Positions 33,868-45,746 of a stretch of DNA of 64,000 nucleotides are shown here, piece after piece. The notes under the pieces are model-generated. The model saw only the letters and a program-made list of their open reading frames with translations, did no database searches and was not told the DNA's origin. This DNA is from Pseudomonas sp. MYb118. GTDB lineage: Bacteria > Pseudomonadota > Gammaproteobacteria > Pseudomonadales > Pseudomonadaceae. Position 1 is the stretch's first letter; the number at the start of each line of letters is the position of its first letter. The stretch is from assembly GCF_040947875.1 (NCBI RefSeq), contig NZ_JBFRXN010000002.1:930001-994000 (forward strand), written 5' to 3'. The position numbers and the translations under genes are program-made.

Positions 33868-34197
33868 TTACTTCTCAGGCATCGGCATCGGAAACGGCAT
33901 CACATTGCCAACCCCGGCGCGGGCTTCGCTGATTTTCGGCGTGCCCAGGCGCTCGACTTCGTCGATGCGCACGATCGAATGCATCGGCACGAAGCTGCGC
34001 ACCACCCCTTCGAACTGGGCCTTGAGCTTCTCTTCGCTCGGGTCGACCACCACCTGCGTGCGCTCGCCAAAGACGAATTCTTCCACTTCCAGGAAACCCC
34101 ACAGATCGCTCTGGTAGATCTGCTTGGCGTACATTTCGAACACCTGGCCCTGGTTGAGGAAAATCACCTTGTAGATTGGAGCTTCACGTTTGGTCAT
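33868..34197 (-). CDS. DUF1820 family protein
   Basis: A 109-aa protein with no signal peptide and no membrane segment. It starts YKVIFLNQGQVFEMYAKQIY, followed by GFLEVEEFVFGERTQVVVDP, and ends with a Pro/Met tail. It matches DUF1820, a proteobacterial family of unknown function. ATG 34197 is used; an ATG 18 nt upstream has no better SD. It is divergent from miaB. Confidence 0.85.
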   Translation of the reverse strand: MTKREAPIYKVIFLNQGQVFEMYAKQIYQSDLWGFLEVEEFVFGERTQVVVDPSEEKLKAQFEGVVRSFVPMHSIVRIDEVERLGTPKISEARAGVGNVMPFPMPMPEK

Positions 34198-34292
34198 GGC
34201 GGGCGGGCAACACATCGGGGGCTGAAAATGAGGGCGCGAACTATAGCATAGCCACCGGACGCACAGCGGTAGGAACCTGGGGGCTTGTTCCC

Positions 34293-34298
34293 TATAAT
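34293..34298 (+). promoter_or_regulatory. TATAAT -10 element of miaB
   Basis: A perfect TATAAT lies 35 nt before the miaB ATG. A -35 is less clear (TAGGAA, 17 nt upstream). The position makes the ATG at 34285 too early and supports the start used. Confidence 0.55.
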
Positions 34299-34332
34299 GC
34301 GCGGTTCTTTGAATCACGTGATGACTGTATCC

Positions 34333-35661
34333 ATGGCCAAGAAGCTTTACATCGAAACCCACGGTTGCCAGATGAACGAGTACGACAGCTCGCGCATGGT
34401 CGATCTGCTGGGTGAACATCAGGCCCTGGAAGTCACCGCTCGCGCCGAAGACGCCGACGTGATCCTGCTCAATACCTGTTCGATCCGCGAACGTGCCCAG
34501 GACCGGGTGTACTCGCAACTGGGTCGCTGGCGCGAACTGAAACTGGCCAACCCGGACATGGTCATCGCCGTCGGCGGTTGCGTGGCCAGCCAGGAAGGCG
34601 CGGCAATCCGCGACCGCGCGCCCTATGTCGACGTGGTATTCGGCCCGCAGACCCTGCACCGTCTGCCGGAAATGATCGACGCGGCGCGCGTGAGCAAACT
34701 GCCACAGGTCGACGTGTCGTTCCCTGAGATCGAAAAATTCGACCACCTGCCCGAGCCGCGCATTGATGGCCCGAGCGCCTATGTGTCGGTGATGGAAGGT
34801 TGCAGCAAGTACTGCACGTTCTGCGTGGTGCCCTACACCCGCGGCGAGGAGGTCAGCCGGCCGTTCGATGACGTGATTGCCGAAATCATCCACCTGGCCG
34901 AAAACGGCGTGCGTGAAGTGACCCTGCTCGGCCAGAACGTCAACGGCTATCGCGGCACCACCCACGACGGACGCCTGGCAGACCTGGCGGAGCTGATTCG
35001 GGTGGTTGCGGCCGTCGATGGCATCGACCGCATCCGCTACACCACGTCCCACCCGCTGGAGTTTTCCGACAGCCTGATCCAGGCCCACGCCGAGGTGCCG
35101 GAACTGGTCAAGCACCTGCACTTGCCGGTGCAGTCGGGCTCCGACCGGATCCTGGCGGCGATGAAACGCAATCACACGGCGCTGGAGTACAAGTCCAAGC
35201 TGCGCAAACTGCGCGCCGCCGTGCCGGGCATCTGCATCAGCTCGGACTTCATCGTCGGCTTTCCGGGCGAGACCGAAAAAGACTTCGAACAGACCATGAA
35301 ACTGATCGAAGACGTCGGTTTCGACTTCTCCTACTCGTTCGTCTACAGCCAGCGCCCGGGCACACCGGCCGCCGACCTGGCCGACGAGACGCCGGAGGAA
35401 CTGAAAAAAGAGCGCCTGAATGCCCTGCAACATCGCCTGAACCAGCAGGGTTTCGAGATCAGCCGACAAATGGTCGGTTCGGTGCAGCGGATCCTGGTCA
35501 CCGACTATTCGAAAAAAGACCCCGGCGAATTGCAGGGGCGCACCGAGAATAACCGGATCGTCAACTTCCGCTGCGATAATCCGACGCTGATCGGACAGTT
35601 CACCGACGTGCACATTGATTCCGCACAACCGCACTCGCTGCGGGGTTCGCTGATCCAATAA
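34333..35661 (+). CDS. miaB: tRNA-2-methylthio-N6-dimethylallyladenosine synthase MiaB
   Basis: A 442-aa radical SAM methylthiotransferase that adds the methylthio group at tRNA A37. The N-terminal UPF0004 domain has cysteines in [24 protein letters not shown] and [11 protein letters not shown]. The radical SAM motif is [22 protein letters not shown] domain is at the end ([11 protein letters not shown]...[11 protein letters not shown]). ATG 34333 fits the family. It heads the region that continues with ybeZ-ybeY-corC-lnt, though a REP separates it from ybeZ. Confidence 0.96.
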   Translation: MAKKLYIETHGCQMNEYDSSRMVDLLGEHQALEVTARAEDADVILLNTCSIRERAQDRVYSQLGRWRELKLANPDMVIAVGGCVASQEGAAIRDRAPYVDVVFGPQTLHRLPEMIDAARVSKLPQVDVSFPEIEKFDHLPEPRIDGPSAYVSVMEGCSKYCTFCVVPYTRGEEVSRPFDDVIAEIIHLAENGVREVTLLGQNVNGYRGTTHDGRLADLAELIRVVAAVDGIDRIRYTTSHPLEFSDSLIQAHAEVPELVKHLHLPVQSGSDRILAAMKRNHTALEYKSKLRKLRAAVPGICISSDFIVGFPGETEKDFEQTMKLIEDVGFDFSYSFVYSQRPGTPAADLADETPEELKKERLNALQHRLNQQGFEISRQMVGSVQRILVTDYSKKDPGELQGRTENNRIVNFRCDNPTLIGQFTDVHIDSAQPHSLRGSLIQ

Positions 35662-35688
35662 CGGCACAAAAACATGTGGACCAGAACT

Positions 35689-35790
35689 GTGGGAGCGAGC
35701 CTGCTCGCGATGTGGAGTGTCAGGCAGCATTGATGAAACTGACAAATCGCTATCGCGAGCAGGTCGAGTCGTCGCACCGTCGCTCCCACA
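35689..35790. repeat. REP doublet with a 15-bp insertion in one arm
   Basis: Arm TGTGGGAGCGAGCCTGCTCG is intact; the second arm reads ATCGCGAGCAGG, then extra TCGAGTCGTCGCACCG, then TCGCTCCCACA. It is the only interrupted arm I saw. The loop has AGTGTCAGG/ACTGACA. It lies between miaB and ybeZ. Confidence 0.85.
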
Positions 35791-35893
35791 ATGTCAGTGG
35801 TTGCTACCGGGATGGTTTAAGACCTTTCGCACCCGCGCCACTGGCGTTATCCTTGATTTCATCTTAATTGCCCCAGGGCGGCTAAATACGACC

Positions 35894-36901
35894 TTGAACG
35901 CACCCATAGAACCACATCGTTTTATTCTCGAGCCCTTTGAGGCCCGCCGCTTCGCCAATCTGTGCGGGCAATTCGACGAGCACCTGCGCCTGATCGAACA
36001 GCGCCTGACCATCGAGATCCGCAACCGCGGCAATCAATTCGAGCTGATCGGCGATCCCAAGCACACCACCTCCGCGGAAAACCTGCTGCGCCGCCTGTAC
36101 CGTGAAACCAAGGGTACCGAGCTGTCGCCGGACATGGTTCACCTGTTCCTGCAGGAATCGGCCGTCGAGCAACTGGACAACGTGTCTGCCTCCGAACCTT
36201 CCGTGGCCCTGCGCACCAAGAAAGGCATGATTCGCCCCCGCGGCTTGAATCAGCTGCGCTACGTCAAGGAAATCCTCGGTAACGATATCAACTTCGGCAT
36301 CGGCCCGGCCGGTACCGGCAAGACCTATCTGGCCGTGGCCTGCGCGGTCGACGCGCTGGAGCGCGAACAGGTGCGCCGCATCCTGCTGGTGCGTCCGGCG
36401 GTCGAGGCGGGCGAGAAGCTGGGCTTCCTGCCGGGTGACCTGTCGCAGAAGATCGACCCCTATCTGCGCCCGCTCTACGACGCACTCTATGAAATGCTCG
36501 GCTTCGAATACGTGGCCAAGCTGATCGAGCGCCAGGTGATCGAAGTTGCGCCGCTGGCCTACATGCGTGGCCGTACGCTGAACAACAGCTTCATCATCCT
36601 CGACGAGAGCCAGAACACCACGGTCGAGCAGATGAAAATGTTCCTGACCCGGATCGGTTTCGGCTCCACCGCCGTCATCACCGGCGACATCACCCAGGTC
36701 GACCTGCCGCGCGGCACCAAGTCCGGGCTGCACCACGTGATCGAAGTCCTGAAGGAAGTGCCAGGCATCAGCTTCACGCACTTCCAGCCCAAGGACGTCG
36801 TACGCCATCCGCTGGTACAACGCATTGTCGAAGCCTATGAACGCTTCGAAACCCGCGTGGCTGAAGATGCAGCCGCCAAGGATAGCCGCCGCGATGCTTG
36901 A
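35894..36901 (+). CDS. ybeZ: PhoH-like ATPase YbeZ
   Basis: A 335-aa PhoH-family ATPase. Walker A is [18 protein letters not shown] (from about residue 136), Walker B is [11 protein letters not shown], and [19 protein letters not shown] follows. An N-terminal KH-like region precedes it. The start is set at TTG 35894 because the family begins NAPIEPHRF here; no convincing ATG is available. It overlaps ybeY by 8 nt. With YbeY it works in rRNA maturation and stress response; the ATPase role is not clear. Confidence 0.9.
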   Translation: MNAPIEPHRFILEPFEARRFANLCGQFDEHLRLIEQRLTIEIRNRGNQFELIGDPKHTTSAENLLRRLYRETKGTELSPDMVHLFLQESAVEQLDNVSASEPSVALRTKKGMIRPRGLNQLRYVKEILGNDINFGIGPAGTGKTYLAVACAVDALEREQVRRILLVRPAVEAGEKLGFLPGDLSQKIDPYLRPLYDALYEMLGFEYVAKLIERQVIEVAPLAYMRGRTLNNSFIILDESQNTTVEQMKMFLTRIGFGSTAVITGDITQVDLPRGTKSGLHHVIEVLKEVPGISFTHFQPKDVVRHPLVQRIVEAYERFETRVAEDAAAKDSRRDA

Positions 36902-37388
36902 GCTTGACCTGCAAATCGCGACACAGGCAGCCGCCCCCGGCGAAGCCGAGTTCCGCCAATGGTGCGAACTGGCCCTGCGCCAGCGGACCGCCGACTCGGA
37001 GATGACCATTCGTCTGGTCGATGAAGCCGAAGGCCGCGAACTGAACAACACCTGGCGGCAGAAGGACTACGCCACCAACGTCCTGTCGTTTCCCGCCGAC
37101 GTGCCCGACGAGTTTCTCGATATCCCGCTGCTGGGCGATCTGGTGATCTGCGTGGCGGTGGTCGAGCGCGAAGCGGCCGAACAAGGCAAGGAACTCAAGG
37201 CCCATTGGGCGCATCTGGTCATCCACGGCTGCTTGCATCTGCTGGGTTACGACCATATAGATGACGACGAAGCCGAAGAAATGGAAGCGCTGGAACGCAC
37301 CTTGCTTGCAGAGTTGGGCTACCCCGATCCGTACGCGGACGACGACATCGAAACATCCACTATCGTGACAACAAAGGATTCAGAGTAA
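36894..37388 (+). CDS. ybeY: Endoribonuclease YbeY
   Basis: A 164-aa zinc metalloenzyme for 16S rRNA 3'-end processing and ribosome quality control. The catalytic motif is [11 protein letters not shown] (H-x3-H-x5-H), with [17 protein letters not shown] before it. ATG 36894 lies inside the ybeZ end (8-nt overlap), which indicates translational coupling. The C-terminus is acidic. Confidence 0.95.
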   Translation: MLELDLQIATQAAAPGEAEFRQWCELALRQRTADSEMTIRLVDEAEGRELNNTWRQKDYATNVLSFPADVPDEFLDIPLLGDLVICVAVVEREAAEQGKELKAHWAHLVIHGCLHLLGYDHIDDDEAEEMEALERTLLAELGYPDPYADDDIETSTIVTTKDSE

Positions 37389-37393
37389 TCGCT

Positions 37394-38233
37394 ATGAGCG
37401 AAGATCGATCGAGCAACGGGCAAAAGTCATGGCTGGGTAAGCTCACCCAGGCTTTTGCCCACGAGCCGAAGAACCGCCAGGAGCTGCTGGAGCTGCTGCG
37501 CGATGCGCATCAAAACAAGTTGCTGGACAGCGAAGCGCTGGCCATCGTCGAAGGCGCCATCCAGGTGGCCGACCTGCAAGTGCGGGACATCATGGTGCCG
37601 CGCTCGCAAATGGTCAGCATCAAGGCGACCCAGACACCTCGCGAGTTTCTGCCCGCCGTGGTCGACTCGGCCCACTCGCGCTATCCGGTCATCGGCGAAA
37701 GCCACGATGACGTGATGGGCGTGCTGTTGGCCAAGGACCTGCTGCCGTTGATCCTCAAGGAGAACGGCGACAACTTCAACATCAAGGACCTGCTGCGCCC
37801 GGCCACCTTCGTGCCCGAGTCCAAGCGCCTGAACGTGCTGCTGCGCGAGTTCCGCGCCAACCACAATCACATGGCCATCGTCATCGACGAGTACGGCGGT
37901 GTGGCAGGCCTGGTGACCATCGAAGACGTGCTGGAACAGATCGTCGGCGACATCGAAGACGAGCACGACGTTGAAGAAGACAGCTACATCAAGCCTTTGC
38001 CCAGCGGCGACTTCCTGGTCAAGGCGCTGACGCCGATCGAGAACTTCAACGAGTTCTTCGACAGCGAGTTTTCCGACGATGAGTTCGATACCGTGGGCGG
38101 CCTGGTGATGAGCGCGTTCGGGCATCTGCCAAAGCGCAACGAAATCACCGAAATCGGCCCTTACCGTTTCCGTATCCTCAACGCCGACAGCCGTAGGATC
38201 CACTTGCTGCGCCTGACCCCTATCGCCCGCTGA
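37394..38233 (+). CDS. corC: HlyC/CorC family transporter-associated protein CorC
   Basis: A 279-aa protein with two CBS domains (about residues 65-185: VRDIMVPRSQMV to AIVIDEYGGVAGLVTIEDVLEQIVGDI) and a C-terminal CorC_HlyC domain (YIKPLPSGDFLVKALTPIENF...). There is no transmembrane DUF21 domain, so it is the soluble CorC form. It is linked to Mg2+/Co2+ efflux in enteric bacteria; the role here is inferred from that. It is 5 bp after ybeY and 13 bp before lnt, all in one operon. Confidence 0.92.
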   Translation: MSEDRSSNGQKSWLGKLTQAFAHEPKNRQELLELLRDAHQNKLLDSEALAIVEGAIQVADLQVRDIMVPRSQMVSIKATQTPREFLPAVVDSAHSRYPVIGESHDDVMGVLLAKDLLPLILKENGDNFNIKDLLRPATFVPESKRLNVLLREFRANHNHMAIVIDEYGGVAGLVTIEDVLEQIVGDIEDEHDVEEDSYIKPLPSGDFLVKALTPIENFNEFFDSEFSDDEFDTVGGLVMSAFGHLPKRNEITEIGPYRFRILNADSRRIHLLRLTPIAR

Positions 38234-38246
38234 TCCAAGGATTGAA

Positions 38247-39770
38247 ATGCATCGTATGACCCGCCCCGGCTGGCCCGGTAACCTGCTGGCCGTGGCGGCC
38301 GGTGCAATCACGACCCTGGCCCTGGCGCCGTTCGACATCTGGCCGCTGGCGTTGCTGGCGGTCGGCCTGTTTTACACAGGCTTGCGCGAGCTGAGCCCGC
38401 GCCAGGCCCTGGGCCGTGGCTGGTGCTTCGGTTTCGGCCTATTTGGTGCCGGCACCAGCTGGATCTACTACAGCATCCACAACTTTGGCGGCGCCTCGGT
38501 GTTGCTGGCCGGGTTCCTGATGCTGCTGTTCACCGCGGCGATTGCCTGGTTCTTCGCCCTGCCCGCCTGGGTCTGGGCGCGCTGGCTGCGCCGCAACGAA
38601 GCACCACTGGCCGACGCCATGGCCTTCGCCGCGCTGTGGGTCGGCCAGGAGGCCTTTCGCGGCTGGTTCCTTACCGGTTTCCCATGGCTCTACTCCGGCT
38701 ACAGCCAGCTCGACGGCCCCTTGGCCGGCCTCGCCCCCGTGGGCGGGATGTGGCTGGTGTCCTTCATCCTGGCCTTGACCGCCGCGCTGATCTGCAACGC
38801 TTCGCGGCTGATCAAGGGCGCGCGCAAGGGCTTCATGGCGGCGGGCGTGCTGTTGCTGGTCGGCCCATGGGTCGCTGGCATCGCGCTCAAACACCATGCC
38901 TGGACCAGCCCATCCGGCGCACCGCTGACGGTGGCGGCCATTCAGGGCAACATCGAACAAAGCATGAAATGGGACCCGGCGCAGCTCAACTCGCAGTTGG
39001 CGCTGTACCGTGACATGAGCTTCCGCTCCAAGCCGGTCGACCTGCTGATCTGGCCGGAAACGGCGGTCCCGGTACTCAAGGAGTCCGCCGAGGGCTACCT
39101 GAGCATGATGGGAAACTTCGCTGCCGAGCGTAAGAGCGCGCTGATCACCGGGGTTCCAATCCGCCAGGAAGTCCATCACCAGAAACGCTTTTTCAACGGC
39201 ATTACCGTGGTCGGCGAAGGCGATGGCACTTACCTCAAGCAGAAACTGGTGCCCTTCGGCGAATACGTGCCCTTGCAGGATGTGTTGCGCGGCCTGATCG
39301 CGTTCTTCGACCTGCCGATGTCGGACTTTGCCCGGGGCCCTGCCGACCAGGCGCTGCTCCAGGCCAAGGGCTACCAGATTGCGCCGTTCATCTGCTACGA
39401 AGTGGTCTATCCGGAGTTTGCCGCCGGCCTGGCGGCCCGCAGCGATTTGTTGCTGACCATCAGCAACGACACCTGGTTCGGCACCTCCATCGGCCCGCTG
39501 CAACATTTGCAGATGGCGCAGATGCGTGCACTCGAAGCCGGACGCTGGATGATCCGCGCCACCAACAATGGCGTGACCGGCCTGATCAACCCGTTCGGCC
39601 AGATAACCGAGCAGATCCCGCAGTTCGAACAAGGCGTGCTGTATGGCGAGGTGGTGCCGATGCACAACCTGACGCCTTACCTGCAATGGCGCTCGTGGCC
39701 GTTGATCATTATCTGCGTGCTGCTGTTTGGCTGGGCGCTGATGGCAAACCGGATGGCCAAGACGGTCTGA
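38247..39770 (+). CDS. lnt: Apolipoprotein N-acyltransferase Lnt
   Basis: A 507-aa inner-membrane enzyme that N-acylates the lipoprotein Cys, the last step of lipoprotein maturation. The first ~215 residues are membrane helices, followed by a CN-hydrolase domain with the triad parts IWPETAVPV (Glu), KQKLVPFGEYVPL (Lys region) and PFICYEVVYPE (Cys), then SNDTWFG. The start is ATG 38247 with AAGGA 6 nt upstream. It is the last gene of the operon. lptE and rlpA here code for likely substrates. Confidence 0.95.
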   Translation: MHRMTRPGWPGNLLAVAAGAITTLALAPFDIWPLALLAVGLFYTGLRELSPRQALGRGWCFGFGLFGAGTSWIYYSIHNFGGASVLLAGFLMLLFTAAIAWFFALPAWVWARWLRRNEAPLADAMAFAALWVGQEAFRGWFLTGFPWLYSGYSQLDGPLAGLAPVGGMWLVSFILALTAALICNASRLIKGARKGFMAAGVLLLVGPWVAGIALKHHAWTSPSGAPLTVAAIQGNIEQSMKWDPAQLNSQLALYRDMSFRSKPVDLLIWPETAVPVLKESAEGYLSMMGNFAAERKSALITGVPIRQEVHHQKRFFNGITVVGEGDGTYLKQKLVPFGEYVPLQDVLRGLIAFFDLPMSDFARGPADQALLQAKGYQIAPFICYEVVYPEFAAGLAARSDLLLTISNDTWFGTSIGPLQHLQMAQMRALEAGRWMIRATNNGVTGLINPFGQITEQIPQFEQGVLYGEVVPMHNLTPYLQWRSWPLIIICVLLFGWALMANRMAKTV

Positions 39771-39780
39771 CCCGGAACGC

Positions 39781-39802
39781 GCGTTCCCCTGTGGGGGAAC
39801 GC
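39781..39802. terminator. Stem-loop between lnt and ydcF-like gene
   Basis: GCGTTCCCC, loop TGTG, GGGGAACGC, a perfect 9-bp stem 11 nt after the lnt stop and just before the convergent YdcF-type stop. It likely ends both transcripts, though there is no T-run. Confidence 0.6.
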
Positions 39803-39809
39803 TGCGCTT

Positions 39810-40571
39810 TCAACGGTAAAACAACGAATATCCGACCTGCCCCACCGCTTCGTTCAACAACTGCCCGCTCTGCCAGATCGACTTGAATTCCGGCATCCAG
39901 CCGCCCAACGGGCGGGCATTGTCGACGCCCAGGAAGCCCACGGGCGCCGGCACCACTTCAAACCCCGCACGCTCGAAGCTCCAGACCGAGCGCGGCATAT
40001 GCCAGGCCTGGGTCACCACTACCACACGCTTGATCCCCTGTGGCAACAACATCTCGGCACTGAGCTGTGCGTTCTCCCATGTGGTGCGGCTGCGCTCCTC
40101 CTGCCAGCGCACGCTGACGCCGAAATCATCGAGCAGCGAATCCGCCATCAGTTTGGCTTCAGAGGGCGGTGAGCCGTAATGCAGGCCGCCTGTGGTGAGG
40201 ATTGGCAACCCCGAAGCCTTCGCCAGTCGTGCGGCATAACGTTCGCGCTCCAGCCCCACGCCGGTAGGCTGATCCGTGCCCCAGGCGGGGTCGCCGCGCT
40301 CACGCCCCGAGCCCAGTACCACAATGGCATCGGCACGCTGCCCCAGCGTCGCCCATTCGTCACGTGTCAGCGGCGGTATGCGCTCCAGGGCATTGGCACT
40401 CCACTGCACCACCACCGGCAGGCTCATCAACCACAACCCGCCCAGGCCCAATGCAAAGCACAGCCCGGCAAGCCGCGGCCTTGAGCGGCGCAACCACCAG
40501 GCAAGGAGCAGCAACAGCAAGAGGATGCCGGGCGGCAGCAACAATTGTTTGATGAAGTAACGAAAAGGCAT
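39810..40571 (-). CDS. YdcF/ElyC family membrane protein (DUF218)
   Basis: A 253-aa protein with two N-terminal helices (LPPGILLLLLLLAWWL and LCFALGLGGLWLMSLPVVVQ) and a DUF218 domain: AIVVLGSGRERG, SGLPILTTGG, LLDDFGVSVRWQEERSRTTWENA and VVVVTQAWHMPRSVWSFERAG. The family includes ElyC and SanA and is linked to envelope integrity. Its SD (GGAG) lies partly in the stem of a small hairpin, GCATCT/AGATGC (40575-40591). The next gene (hypothetical) is upstream on the same strand. Confidence 0.88.
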   Translation of the reverse strand: MPFRYFIKQLLLPPGILLLLLLLAWWLRRSRPRLAGLCFALGLGGLWLMSLPVVVQWSANALERIPPLTRDEWATLGQRADAIVVLGSGRERGDPAWGTDQPTGVGLERERYAARLAKASGLPILTTGGLHYGSPPSEAKLMADSLLDDFGVSVRWQEERSRTTWENAQLSAEMLLPQGIKRVVVVTQAWHMPRSVWSFERAGFEVVPAPVGFLGVDNARPLGGWMPEFKSIWQSGQLLNEAVGQVGYSLFYR

Positions 40572-40574
40572 CGA

Positions 40575-40591
40575 GCATCTCCATAAGATGC
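40575..40591 (-). promoter_or_regulatory. Hairpin over the ribosome binding site of the ydcF-like gene
   Basis: On the minus strand GCATCT, TATGG, AGATGC. The SD GGAG is half in the loop and half in the stem, and the ATG follows 7 nt later. The structure could lower translation. Confidence 0.4.
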
Positions 40592-40678
40592 CCGAAGCCT
40601 AAGTGGGTTGACGCGATGCGACAACAAATGCGGAAGGACTATGCTTCAAAAAACCATACGCCATGGCTTCAAGTGCCC

Positions 40679-40999
40679 TTACTTGAATTGCAGAGACCGG
40701 ACCTTTACCGCGTCTCTGTCGGGTGCCTTGTCCTTGAGCCAGATGATCTTGGCCGAACGTGGTGCGTCGAGTTGCTTCACTGCTTCTGACAGGCATCCAT
40801 GTGTTTCACGTTCACTGCGGTCCAGGTAAGCCTTGACCAATGCAAACTCTGCGGGGCTCAGGCCACGCAGTTCCAGCTCCAGGGGACGCTCATCACGCAG
40901 CCGACCAGCGGTTTTGGCAGCGTCCAGAGCTATGCCCAGACGATCGATCAGTTTTTCGTACAGCTCGGGTTTAGTAGCTTTTTGCCGTGACTCAACCAT
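40679..40999 (-). CDS. Hypothetical protein (106 aa)
   Basis: A soluble 106-aa protein of charged composition with two probable helices: ELYEKLIDRLGIALDAAKTAG and SPAEFALVKAYLDRSERETHG. I do not recognise a domain. GAGG upstream of the ATG and the position near leuS suggest a real gene; from memory PA3986 of P. aeruginosa is a similar-size hypothetical gene at this place. It is divergent from leuS. The 280-bp leuS leader between them has only a small hairpin, ACGCC/GGCGT (41204-41218). Confidence 0.7.
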   Translation of the reverse strand: MVESRQKATKPELYEKLIDRLGIALDAAKTAGRLRDERPLELELRGLSPAEFALVKAYLDRSERETHGCLSEAVKQLDAPRSAKIIWLKDKAPDRDAVKVRSLQFK

Positions 41000-41220
41000 C
41001 CCTCACCTCATTGGAAGATAAGACTCGCTCCCCATTTAGAGCTTAGCTTCCATGGGCAAACCGGCTGAGTGCCGCGACCAACGGCCCTCGCAGCGGTTTT
41101 TGCAGGTCGCGCGACAGCAATCAGGGTTTCCCTCGGTAGAGTGCGGTCATGTATGCTACGGCGCTTCCTGTAACTCCACTTCCAGCTCCGTCTGGACAGC
41201 GAAACGCCGAATTGGCGTGA

Positions 41221-43887
<2,667 letters not shown>

Positions 43888-43895
43888 TTGGATCA

Positions 43896-43958
43896 GGCGC
43901 CAGGTCAGCCTGGCGCCGAATAAAACCTTTCGGGCCGCATTATCGGCCCACCTGGTTT
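43896..43958 (+). promoter_or_regulatory. Two hairpins between leuS and lptE
   Basis: GGCGCCAGG/CCTGGCGCC with loop TCAG (43896-43917), then GGGCCG/CGGCCC (43932-43949) inside an outer AAACC/GGTTT pair (43923-43958). No T-run follows either, so they look like RNA processing or partial attenuation sites rather than true terminators. Confidence 0.5.
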
Positions 43959-43974
43959 CAAGGGGAGCAACAAG

Positions 43975-44580
43975 ATGATCAAACGCAATTTGCTGGTGAT
44001 GGGCCTCGCAGTCCTGTTGAGCGCCTGCGGTTTCCAGCTGCGCGGCACCGGCACCGCTGAACTGGCGATCAAGGAACTCGACGTGAGTGCCCGCAATGCC
44101 TACGGCGAAACCGTGACGCAACTGCGTCAGGTGTTGGAAAGCAGTGGGGTCAAGGTCTACACCGGCGCACCCTACAAGCTGATCCTGACCGATGAGCAAA
44201 CCTCTCAGCGCATCCTCAGCTACGCCGGTGCCGGCCGTACCGGTGAGTACCAGACGAGTACGGTGCTGAGCTTCGACATCCGTGACCAGCACAACCTGCC
44301 GCTGCTGAGCGACAAGCTCGAAGTGCAGAAGGTCTTCATTCACGACGGCAACAACCTGGTCGGTTCCGATCAGGAAGCCAATGACGCTCAACGTGAAATG
44401 CGTCGCGAACTGGTGCAACGGATGATCCTGCGCCTGCAACGACTGACCCCGGCGCAACTGGACCAGCTGCAACAGACCGCCGAAGCCAAGGCCAAGGCCG
44501 AAGCCGCGGCACTGGAAGCGGCACGCAAGGCTGAAGCGGAAACCCCGCGCCAGTCGCCGCTCGAAATCCCGCAGCAGTAA
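43975..44580 (+). CDS. lptE: LPS-assembly lipoprotein LptE
   Basis: A 201-aa lipoprotein. The lipobox is VLLSACGFQLRGTG, followed by the LptE core (ELDVSARNAYGETVTQLRQVL and GEYQTSTVLSFDIRD). The C-terminal ~45 residues are a charged Ala/Glu/Lys-rich coiled-coil-like tail. LptE plugs LptD in the outer membrane for LPS insertion. GGGGAG lies 7 nt before the ATG. The gene lies between leuS and holA as in other gammaproteobacteria. Confidence 0.93.
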   Translation: MIKRNLLVMGLAVLLSACGFQLRGTGTAELAIKELDVSARNAYGETVTQLRQVLESSGVKVYTGAPYKLILTDEQTSQRILSYAGAGRTGEYQTSTVLSFDIRDQHNLPLLSDKLEVQKVFIHDGNNLVGSDQEANDAQREMRRELVQRMILRLQRLTPAQLDQLQQTAEAKAKAEAAALEAARKAEAETPRQSPLEIPQQ

Positions 44581-44585
44581 GACTT

Positions 44586-44607
44586 GCGGGGCGCCCAGGC
44601 GCCCCGC
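44586..44607 (+). other. GC-rich stem-loop between lptE and holA
   Basis: GCGGGGCGCC and GGCGCCCCGC, a near-perfect hairpin with a tiny loop, in the 39-bp gap between the genes. The run after it is CTCTCTT, so it might pause or partly stop transcription ahead of holA. Confidence 0.5.
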
Positions 44608-44619
44608 TCGCCCTCTCTT

Positions 44620-45657
44620 ATGAAACTTGCCCCCGCCCAACTCGCCAAACACCTGCAAGGCACGCTCGCGCCTGTTTATGTCATCAGTGGCGATGATCCG
44701 CTGCTGTGCCAGGAAGCCGCCGATGCCATTCGGGCCGCCGCGCGCCAACAGGGTTTTGACGAACGCCAGGTGTTCGCCGCCGACGCCAACTTCGACTGGG
44801 GCACGCTGTTGCTGGCCGGTGCCAGCATGTCGCTGTTCGCGGAAAAACGCCTGCTGGAACTGCGCCTGCCTTCAGGCAAGCCCGGTGACAAGGGCGCTGC
44901 GGCACTGATCGAATACTGCTCGCGCCCGGCCGAAGACACCGTGCTGCTGATCAGCCTGCCCAAGCTCGACGGCAGCGCGCAGAAAACCAAATGGGGCAAG
45001 GCACTGGTCGAAGGCCAGCAGACCCAGTTCGTGCAGATCTGGCCGGTGGATGCCAGCCAGCTGCCGAGCTGGATCCGCCAGCGCCTGTCACAGGCCGGGC
45101 TGTCTGCCAGCCAGGACGCCGTCGAACTGATTGCGGCACGCGTGGAAGGCAACCTGCTGGCCGCCGCCCAGGAAATCGAAAAGCTCAAGCTGATGGCCGA
45201 AGCCGGACAGATCACCGTCGAAACCGTCCAGGCGGCGGTGGCCGACAGCGCACGCTTCGACGTCTTCGGGCTGACCGATGCGATCCTCAACGGCGAGGCC
45301 TCCCATGCCCTGCGCATGCTCGAAGGCTTGCGCGGTGAAGGCGTCGAACCGCCGGTGATTCTCTGGGCCCTGGCCCGTGAACTGCGCCTGCTGGCCAACC
45401 TGTCATTGCAATACAGCCAGGGCGTGCCGCTGGACAAAGCGTTCAGTTCGGCGCGGCCACCGGTCTGGGACAAGCGCAAACCCCTGATGAGCAAGGCCCT
45501 GCAACGCTACTCGGTGCAACGCTGGGCGCAGTTGTTGCTGGAAGCGCAGCGTATTGATGCGCAGATCAAGGGTCAGGCCGCCGGTTCGCCGTGGATGAGT
45601 CTGAGTCGGCTGTCGCTGCTGATGGCCGGCCAACGTCTGCCATTGCCTGCCGAGTAA
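44620..45657 (+). CDS. holA: DNA polymerase III subunit delta HolA
   Basis: A 345-aa clamp-loader subunit that opens the beta clamp. Motifs are YVISGDDPLLCQEAADAIR at the start, FAEKRLLELRLPSGKPGDKG, and the delta C-terminal domain ending SLSRLSLLMAGQRLPLP. ATG 44620 gives the family start MKLAPAQLAKHL; an upstream start would run through the hairpin. Downstream lies arfA. Confidence 0.94.
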   Translation: MKLAPAQLAKHLQGTLAPVYVISGDDPLLCQEAADAIRAAARQQGFDERQVFAADANFDWGTLLLAGASMSLFAEKRLLELRLPSGKPGDKGAAALIEYCSRPAEDTVLLISLPKLDGSAQKTKWGKALVEGQQTQFVQIWPVDASQLPSWIRQRLSQAGLSASQDAVELIAARVEGNLLAAAQEIEKLKLMAEAGQITVETVQAAVADSARFDVFGLTDAILNGEASHALRMLEGLRGEGVEPPVILWALARELRLLANLSLQYSQGVPLDKAFSSARPPVWDKRKPLMSKALQRYSVQRWAQLLLEAQRIDAQIKGQAAGSPWMSLSRLSLLMAGQRLPLPAE

Positions 45658-45666
45658 CAAATCCTA

Positions 45667-45700
45667 CGAAGTGCGGGGGCTGGACAGAACCCCGACTTCG
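45667..45700 (+). other. Stem-loop between holA and arfA
   Basis: CGAAGT, GC, GGGG and then CCCC, G, ACTTCG pair around an 11-nt loop. There is no T-run on either strand. It lies 47 nt before the arfA ATG and may end the holA transcript or structure the arfA leader. Confidence 0.5.
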
Positions 45701-45746
45701 GCAGATGATTGCCCGCGCAAAAACCACCCCATCGAGAGATCCGCTC

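Noticed and set aside
34198..35745. Long upstream extension of the DUF1820 frame on the minus strand
   Set aside because: It lies antisense to miaB and has no similarity; the real gene starts at 34197.
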